A DNA stretch of 64,000 bases from Roseicella sp. DB1501 (GTDB lineage Bacteria > Pseudomonadota > Alphaproteobacteria > Acetobacterales > Acetobacteraceae). Position 1 is the first letter of the stretch, and the number at the start of each line of letters is the position of its first letter. Of this stretch, positions 58,494 through 64,000 are shown one piece after another. The notes beneath the pieces are model-generated. The model worked only from the letters and a program-made list of their open reading frames with translations, was not told the origin of the DNA and searched no databases. Location of the stretch: positions 351,755 to 415,754 of the forward strand of contig NZ_JABFHG010000004.1 in the NCBI RefSeq assembly GCF_013112485.1, read 5' to 3'. The position numbers were made by a program, and so were the translations under genes.

Positions 58494-59792
58494 CAGGCTG
58501 CTGAAATTCCCCCTCGCGACCGGCCCCGGATCGTGATTCGCTCGTCTCCATCGGAGGGGGTGAGGTTGGGATGCGTGGCAAGGACGAGGTCCGGGGCTCA
58601 CTGTTTAGCTATGTTGATCTGGAGCGGCGGATCCGCCCCGACCACCCGCTGCGGACGATCCGGAGCATCGCGAACGCGGCGCTGGCCGAGATGTCGGCCG
58701 GGTTCGACGCGCTCTACCCGCCGACTGGCCGGGATTCGATCCCGCCGGAGCGGCTGCTGCGGGCGCTGCTGCTGCAGGCCTTCTACTCCATCCGCTCGGA
58801 ACGCCAGTTGGTCGAGCGGATCGACTTCGACCTGCTGTTCCGCTGGTTCGTCGGCCTCGGCGTGGACGACCCGGTCTGGGACGCCACCAGCTTCACCAAG
58901 AACCGCGACCGGCTGCTGGGGGGCGAGGTGGCGGCCCGCTTTCTCGCCACGGTGCTGGCCCAGCCTGGGGTCCGTGCCCTGCTCTCGAGCGAGCACTTCT
59001 CAGTGGACGGCACGCTGCTGGAGGCCTGGGCCAGCACCAAGAGCTTCAGGCCGAAGGACGGCTCCGACCCGCCACCGGATGCAGGCCGCAATGCCGAGCA
59101 GGACTTCCGTGGCCAGAAGCGCAGCAACGAGACGCATGCCTCGACGACCGACCCGGATGCCAGGCTGTTCCGCAAAGGCCCGGGCAAGGAGGCCAGGCTC
59201 TGCTTCATGGGCCACGCGCTCATGGAGAACCGGAACGGCCTGATCGTCGGCGCCGTCGCCACCCGTGCCTCGGGCCACGCAGAGCGGCTGGCCGCGCTGC
59301 ACCTGATCGCGCCGCACGCCGACCGCCCGAACCCGGTCACCCTCGGCGCCGACAAGGGCTTCGACGCCCGCGATTTCGTCGCCGAACTGCGCGAGGTCAA
59401 CGTCACCCCGCACCTGGCGCAGAACACCAGCGGACGACGCTCGGCGATCGACGGCCGCACCACGCGCCATCCCGGCTACGCCGTCAGCCAGCGCATCAGG
59501 AAGCGGATCGAGGAGGCGTTCGGCTGGGCCAAGACGGTGGCCGGGCTGCGCAAGGCCCGCCACCGCGGCCTGCCCAAGGTCGGTTGGCAGTTCACCCTCG
59601 CCATGGCCGCCTACAACCTGGTCCGCCTGCCGAAGCTGCTCGGCGCAGCAGCGTGACACCCGAAGACCGCCCGCACGACACCCTCCGAGGGGACGGAGCA
59701 GCGCACCCGCCGCGCCATCACCGCCTCAGCCGCCCATCCAAACCAAAAAAGCAACCCACACCCGCGCAGCAGACAGGCTTTTCAGCAGCCTG
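58494..59792 (+). mobile_element. IS5-family insertion sequence with CTAG target duplication
   Basis: The element is 1,299 bp. Ends are CAGGCTGCTGAAA (58,494-58,506) and TTTCAGCAGCCTG (59,780-59,792), a perfect 13-bp inverted repeat. CTAG flanks both sides (58,490-58,493 and 59,793-59,796), a direct duplication of the target. The right-hand TAG of that CTAG is the stop codon of the amidohydrolase gene. The inserted end leaves the gene product unchanged. Confidence 0.9.
58571..59656 (+). CDS. IS5-family transposase
   Basis: A 361-aa DDE transposase with the DUF772 opening (RGSLFSYVDLERRIRPDHPL). The catalytic acids are Asp in HFSVDGTLLEAW, Asp in LGADKGFDARDF and Glu in RKRIEEAFGWAK. Intact ends and frame suggest it could still move. 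The ATG is about 77 bases inside the left end. Confidence 0.9.
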   Translation: MRGKDEVRGSLFSYVDLERRIRPDHPLRTIRSIANAALAEMSAGFDALYPPTGRDSIPPERLLRALLLQAFYSIRSERQLVERIDFDLLFRWFVGLGVDDPVWDATSFTKNRDRLLGGEVAARFLATVLAQPGVRALLSSEHFSVDGTLLEAWASTKSFRPKDGSDPPPDAGRNAEQDFRGQKRSNETHASTTDPDARLFRKGPGKEARLCFMGHALMENRNGLIVGAVATRASGHAERLAALHLIAPHADRPNPVTLGADKGFDARDFVAELREVNVTPHLAQNTSGRRSAIDGRTTRHPGYAVSQRIRKRIEEAFGWAKTVAGLRKARHRGLPKVGWQFTLAMAAYNLVRLPKLLGAAA

Positions 59793-60821
59793 CTAGAGGC
59801 GGTAGAAGCGCCGCGCCGTGCCGCTGAACAGCGACTCCTTCTCGGCAGCCGAGGCGCCGGCCGCCAGCTTCTTGCAGGCATTCCAGAAGACGCCGTAGCC
59901 GTAGCTGCCCTTGTCCACCGGGAAGTTGCTCTCGAACATGCAGCGCCCGGCGCCGAAGAGGTCGATCGTGGTGTCGATCCACGGCTTCCAGGCGGCCGCC
60001 AGCGTGTCGGAGGAGGGCGGCTCGGCCGCCTCCTCGAAGCCGAAGCCGTTGATGCGCATGCCAAGGCCGCCGAGCTTCACGCAGACATTCGGACAGGTGG
60101 CGAGCTCGGCCATCGCCGCGCGCCAGGCGCGGAACACCTCCTCCTTCTGCCCGGCATAGCCGCGGATGCCGAGCGGCCCGCCGACATGGTCGAGCACGAT
60201 CGGCGTCTCCGGGAAGGCGCGGGCCAGCGCCGTCAGGTCGGGGATCTGCGGATGGTAGAGCCAGGCATCGAAGGAGAGGCCGAGCGGCGCGAGCTGGGCG
60301 AAGCCGGCGCGGAAATCCTCGCGGAAGAGGATGTCCTTCGGCGGCGTATAGGCCGGGTTCATGATCACCGGATCGGGGTCCCAGGCGGTGATGTGGCGGA
60401 TGCCGCGGAAGCGGTCGCCGCCGGCGCGGATATGCGCCTCCAGCACCTCGCGCGCCGCGGTGCCGATCTGCAGGTTCACATGGCCGACGATGCCCTCGCA
60501 GACGCGGGTCGCGCCGTAGCCGCCCGAGGCGCTCATCGCCGCGACGCCGTTGACGAACTCCGTCTCGCCGACCGGCTTCATCGCCTCCGGCCCCTCGGCG
60601 CGGTGCATGGCGCGGCACTGCACGAAGACGGTGCCGGCGATGCTGTGGCCCTGGTTGGTGTCGGCCAGCAGGTCGGGCAGCAGGTAGCGCCAGTCCGGCC
60701 GGTCCCAGAGATGGTGGTGCGGGTCGATGATCGGCAGCGAGGGATCGAGCGCCGGCTCGGTGCGGCGGGCGAGCCAGTCCTCGCGGACCGGGATGTAATG
60801 GGTGAAGGCGTTGCTGCTCAT
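59793..60821 (-). CDS. Amidohydrolase family protein
   Basis: A 342-aa TIM-barrel hydrolase. The metal-binding IIDPHHHLWDRPDW (residues 31-44), IRHITAWDPDP, VLDHVGGPLG and ESNFPVDK mark the amidohydrolase_2 family, which includes pyrone dicarboxylate hydrolase-like and decarboxylase-like enzymes. Ends with YRL and TAG, inside the IS5 target duplication. It is divergent to the CoA transferase gene, so both may be used in the same catabolic or organic acid pathway; substrate unknown. Confidence 0.85.
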   Translation of the reverse strand: MSSNAFTHYIPVREDWLARRTEPALDPSLPIIDPHHHLWDRPDWRYLLPDLLADTNQGHSIAGTVFVQCRAMHRAEGPEAMKPVGETEFVNGVAAMSASGGYGATRVCEGIVGHVNLQIGTAAREVLEAHIRAGGDRFRGIRHITAWDPDPVIMNPAYTPPKDILFREDFRAGFAQLAPLGLSFDAWLYHPQIPDLTALARAFPETPIVLDHVGGPLGIRGYAGQKEEVFRAWRAAMAELATCPNVCVKLGGLGMRINGFGFEEAAEPPSSDTLAAAWKPWIDTTIDLFGAGRCMFESNFPVDKGSYGYGVFWNACKKLAAGASAAEKESLFSGTARRFYRL

Positions 60822-60943
60822 TGGCGCGGTCCCTGGACGTTCCCGGCGCCAGCTTACGCCCCCGGCGGCGCGGCGCCAGAAGGGGGGTGGCTTCGCCCGG
60901 CGCCGATCCGGTCTATCCTGGTCGGAGCAGAATGGAGGAGACG

Positions 60944-62080
60944 ATGGGGCTTCCCCTGGACGGCGTGCGCGTGATCGAGGTCGGGCAGGCGCTCGCCGGG
61001 CCGCTCGCCGGTGTGATCCTGGCCGATATGGGCGCCGAGGTGATCAAGATCGAGAAGCCGGATGGCGGCGACGATGCCCGCATCTGGGGCCCGCCCTTCG
61101 GGCCGGATGGCGAGACCAGCCTCTACTTCCACAGCCAGAACCGCAACAAGCGCAGCGTGGTGCTGGACCTGAAGGCGCCGGCCGATATCGAGGCGCTGCA
61201 CCGGCTCTGCGAGAGCGCCGACATCCTGATCCAGAACCTGCGGCCCGGCGTGGTGGACGAGATCGGCATCGGGCCGGAGGCGATGCTCGAGCGGCATCCG
61301 CGGCTCATCTACTGCTCGATCTGGGCCTTCGGCTACCAGGGCCCGATGCGGTTGAAGCCGGGCTTCGACCCGCTGCTGCAGGCCTATGGCGGCATGATGA
61401 GCATGACCGGCCGGCCGGAGGACCCGCCGACCTTCTGCGGCGCCTCGATCAACGACAAGGCGACCGGCCTGTTCTGCACCATCGGCGCGCTGGCGGCGCT
61501 GCGGCAGCGCGACCGCACCGGGCGCGGCTGCCTCGTCGACACCTCGCTCTTCGAGACGGCGGTGTTCTGGGTGGAGGGGCAGGTGAACCAGCACCTGGCG
61601 ACGGGCGACGTGCCGAAGCGCCACGGCACCGGCGCGGCGGTGATCGTGCCCTACCAGGTCTTCGAGACCGCCGACCGGCCGGTCTGCCTCGCCGCCGGCA
61701 ACGACCGGCTCTGGGCGCGCTGCGCCAGGGTGCTCGGCCATCCCGAATGGGCGGAGGACGAGCGCTTCGCGCGCAGCCGCAACCGCGTGAAGCATCGCGC
61801 CATGCTGGTGCCGATGATCGCCGAGGTGCTGCGGGGCCGCGACCGCGCGCACTGGATCGCGGGGCTGGAGGCGGCAGGCGTGCCCTGCGCGCCGGTGAAC
61901 GATATCGGCGAGGTGGCGGCCAGCGCGCAATTCGAGGCGGTCGACATCATGCAGACCCTGCCGGAGAGCGGCGTGCGCGTCGTTGGCCTGCCGGTGAATT
62001 TCGACCGCAAGCGCCCGCTCTCGGCGCGCCCGGCGCCGAAGCTTGGCGAGCATACCGAGGAGGTTCTCGGCAAGCGCTGA
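60944..62080 (+). CDS. CaiB/BaiF-family CoA transferase
   Basis: A 378-aa type III CoA transferase. N-terminal GVRVIEVGQALAGPLAGVIL, ADMGAEVIKIEKPDGGDDAR, SQNRNKRSVVLDLK, and LVDTSLFETAVFW (with the region of the catalytic Asp). It moves CoA between an acyl-CoA and a carboxylic acid. ATG 60,944 has GGAGGAG just upstream. It is divergent to the amidohydrolase gene, 122 bases apart. Confidence 0.88.
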   Translation: MGLPLDGVRVIEVGQALAGPLAGVILADMGAEVIKIEKPDGGDDARIWGPPFGPDGETSLYFHSQNRNKRSVVLDLKAPADIEALHRLCESADILIQNLRPGVVDEIGIGPEAMLERHPRLIYCSIWAFGYQGPMRLKPGFDPLLQAYGGMMSMTGRPEDPPTFCGASINDKATGLFCTIGALAALRQRDRTGRGCLVDTSLFETAVFWVEGQVNQHLATGDVPKRHGTGAAVIVPYQVFETADRPVCLAAGNDRLWARCARVLGHPEWAEDERFARSRNRVKHRAMLVPMIAEVLRGRDRAHWIAGLEAAGVPCAPVNDIGEVAASAQFEAVDIMQTLPESGVRVVGLPVNFDRKRPLSARPAPKLGEHTEEVLGKR

Positions 62081-62380
62081 GACCGCCGGATCGGGTACCG
62101 GCGCAGGGCCCGGTCGGGCGGAACCGCCTGACCGGGCGACGCTGCCTTGAAGCGTCTATCAGAACCGTCGCTGCCCGTTGTCGTGCTGCGGCTTGGCCGC
62201 GACGGCTGTGACGCCCCTCGGGCAGGAGGGATTCCACGGAGACCCGCAAAGCCGCGAAGCGGTTTTTGGAGGGAGTTCCAGTCTGCTGCCCGCATTGCCA
62301 ACGCAGATTCCAACCGCCACCCGATCGAATACTGCCCAGGTAGCGTTAGAGCCTGTACGCGAATACATCCCCTATTGCGG
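62081..62380. other. Intergenic stretch after the CoA transferase
   Basis: No gene recognised; begins with a GC-rich region and shifts toward lower GC than the heme region. Confidence 0.4.
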
Positions 62381-62737
62381 CTAGGTTTGGGCGACAAGCC
62401 GGTGCGAGAGGATGGAGATCATTGCAATCCGGATGTGCCCGGCAAAGAGATCCGTGGCGCGGTCGTACACGATGTTGAGCCGGCGGTAGCGGCTGAGCCA
62501 GACGAACAATCTTGCGGCCGCGGCTATGCAGGCCGACCTGCTCGCGGTCCATGGCTTCCAGTTCCGCCTCGACCGCGAAGACTCCGATGTCGGCCAGGGC
62601 GTTCCAGCCGTCGCCACGGCTGGGCCGGGGAACACGGAGAGCCGAAGGTGGAGGCAGGTCGACACTGCTGCATAGGCCAATGCGAGACATCGGCACAACA
62701 TGGTGAGGCTCAGCCGGCGCACTGCCCAACGCATCGA
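62381..62737 (-). pseudogene. Transposase relic (IS5-type C-terminus)
   Basis: The last part reads FVWLSRYRRLNIVYDRATDL, then AMISILSHRLVAQT, the end of an IS5/IS427-type transposase. The frame is disrupted about 150 bases upstream and no first two catalytic acids are seen. A remnant from an older insertion. Confidence 0.65.
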
Positions 62738-62870
62738 AGCCGACTCATTTCGTGTTTAGACTCCTAGCCAAGGACGTCGAGTCAGGCCCTGCGCTGCTCT
62801 ATTATGTATGATGTGCAGTGTCGCCATACTTGATATCAACCTGCGGCATATGGACAGAGGAAGTAAGACA

Positions 62871-63092
62871 GTGAGCAAGCCGGACCACCAGCTCTCGTTC
62901 AGCACATACTGGAACCGTGTAAACGAGGCGTTGCGTACCGCCGGGGAACCGATTGCGGGCCGCGAAGAGGCCGAAATGCTTTACGAAACCAGCCAGCCGG
63001 TCGAAGACGTAGCCAGCGTCATCATCGATCAGCGACGGCACAACGCGGCTGAAGAAGATCGCGCCGATCGGGTTTACTGGGAACGTAACTAG
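62871..63092 (+). CDS. Hypothetical 73-aa protein
   Basis: A GTG start with GAGGAAG seven bases upstream. The sequence SKPDHQLSFSTYWNRVNEAL and then AEEDRADRVYWERN is polar, helical and unlike its neighbours in base use. Not recognised. Confidence 0.5.
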   Translation: MSKPDHQLSFSTYWNRVNEALRTAGEPIAGREEAEMLYETSQPVEDVASVIIDQRRHNAAEEDRADRVYWERN

Positions 63093-63556
63093 ACACCTTA
63101 ATCGAGTTGGCTGGTAGCGCGAGCGAGCTGCCATGACCGGTTATGCTTTCGCGAGGGGCCGTCTGGGTACCAGCTGAGAGAGGAACCGCGATGACCCACT
63201 GTGCCGGAGTCGACGTCTTGATGGAGACGAGCAGTATCTGCATCGACGGCGGGCTCTGGGACCGTGCTGCGGAAGCTGACGGCCGAAAGCGAACCCACCT
63301 CGCAGACCCACCTTGATTGAGTCGAGCCAGTCTTCCCAGCAAACTGCATCCGCTCGGCAGGCCGCCTGCGGCTATCCTTGTTCATGGCGTGGTCTCGGCC
63401 AAAGCGCCAATGCCGACCATAGCTTTTTCGACGTGTCGGAAGTTACATCACCTCGATTTTCTACCTGGGCCGCAACGACATCTTGGTCGGTGTAAGCAAC
63501 AGTGCAGGCGCAGTAGCGTTGTCTGCAACTCCTCCTTCAACCGTGGACGCTGACCG
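63093..63556. other. Intergenic stretch
   Basis: No gene, RNA or repeat recognised. Confidence 0.4.
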
Positions 63557-63877
63557 TTGCCAGAAGTCCAGTTCGTCTCGAGCGTCATCGTCGCGTTAGG
63601 CGTGCTACTGGCGCTGGCGCGGCTCACGGGTCTACCGCCATCGGCAGTCGTATTCGCTGGGGGTCTCGCCTCCGTTCTGCTTCCCGTGCCACTGCTGCCG
63701 TTGCGCACCAATCCGGAGGTGCTACTCGGGCTGCTTCTACCGCCGCTGTTATACGCCAGTGTTGCCTCGCTCTCGGTCGATCTCCTCCGGCATGCGCTGA
63801 TACGCGGGGTGATGGCAGGCGCTGTGCTGATCATTGCCATCACGCTGACGATAGCGCTGGCGGCGCATGCACTGTAA
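63557..63877 (+). pseudogene. Cation/proton antiporter, N-terminal fragment
   Basis: A 106-aa frame from a TTG start. PEVQFVSSVIVALGVLLALA and NPEVLLGLLLPPLLYASVAS match the first helices of CPA1-type Na+/H+ antiporters, normally over 500 aa. A stop cuts it at 63,877, so it is a truncated gene. Confidence 0.65.
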
Positions 63878-64000
63878 GCGCGGCGACGAGGCCCATCTTC
63901 CGAGGTGAGGCCTGAATGTGCTGGGTCGGCCTGGAGCGAGGAGCTTCAGGTCGACGTTATGGATAGCGTTAACGACGACGCGAAGGGTGTCGGGTATCGC
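63878..64000. other. Right edge of the window
   Basis: Nothing recognised. Confidence 0.3.

Noticed and set aside
1..64000. CRISPR array
   Set aside because: No series of equal direct repeats with spacers was seen anywhere.

Overview
The window joins two very different DNAs. Positions 1 to about 36,930 are the right-hand part of an integrated mobile island, probably an integrative and conjugative element with a Tn4371-like alphaproteobacterial backbone. Positions from about 36,930 onward are a visibly more GC-rich chromosome. That chromosome encodes heme and iron uptake, PepSY/DUF3649/DUF3325 modules and a CoA transferase, which suggests an Acetobacteraceae-type alphaproteobacterium (Roseomonas-like). 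The host assignment is inference from composition and gene content.

Island backbone, almost all on the minus strand. The left edge holds the start of a DNA methyltransferase, then parA, repA, an AlpA-like HTH gene, two DUF2285 genes (one frameshifted) and an XRE regulator. From 4,330 to 10,906 lies a 6,577-bp transposon with three large tyrosine recombinases and a small HTH/coiled-coil partner, organised like a Tn554-type transposon. It splits a DUF736 gene so cleanly that the intact gene can be rebuilt in frame, and it carries its own DUF736 gene. The backbone continues with small membrane proteins, a SugE-type SMR exporter, a DUF2493 protein, a Toprim/primase-like protein coupled to a 1,437-aa strawberry-notch methylase-helicase, a 711-aa ParB-family protein, a stand-alone response regulator, a PP-loop (PAPS-reductase-like) enzyme, a DUF932 protein and an IS1182-family copy. 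parB, the PP-loop gene and the DUF932 gene share a compensating leader hairpin ending two bases before the Shine-Dalgarno sequence. A relative of it precedes the strawberry-notch gene. A second conserved leader precedes both DUF736 genes and the DUF2493 gene.

Island cargo (27.7 to 35.3 kb): an arsenic operon on the plus strand (arsR, thioredoxin-type arsC, glutaredoxin-type arsC, acr3, arsH), chrA, a GGDEF-EAL protein, and on the minus strand an antitoxin/PIN toxin pair. The island ends with a tyrosine integrase next to the 3' half of a tRNA-Arg(CCG) gene (36,890 to 36,932), taken as the attachment site.

Chromosome (37 to 62 kb): an iron/heme acquisition region with at least six Fur-like operators of one pattern. 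It holds a PNPOx-like flavoprotein, a divergent cupin, a TonB-dependent siderophore receptor, DUF3649-PepSY-DUF3325, FeoA-FeoB, a second PepSY protein, two related unknown Cys-motif proteins, HemP, a frameshifted TonB-dependent heme receptor, HmuSTUV and ExbB-ExbD-TonB. Receptors capture ligand using TonB-ExbBD energy. HmuT-HmuUV moves heme to the cytoplasm and HmuS handles it there. FeoAB imports Fe(II). An IS5-family element sits exactly on the stop codon of an amidohydrolase gene and its target duplication keeps that stop. A CoA transferase follows, then a decayed stretch (62.1 to 64 kb) with a transposase relic and a truncated cation/proton antiporter.
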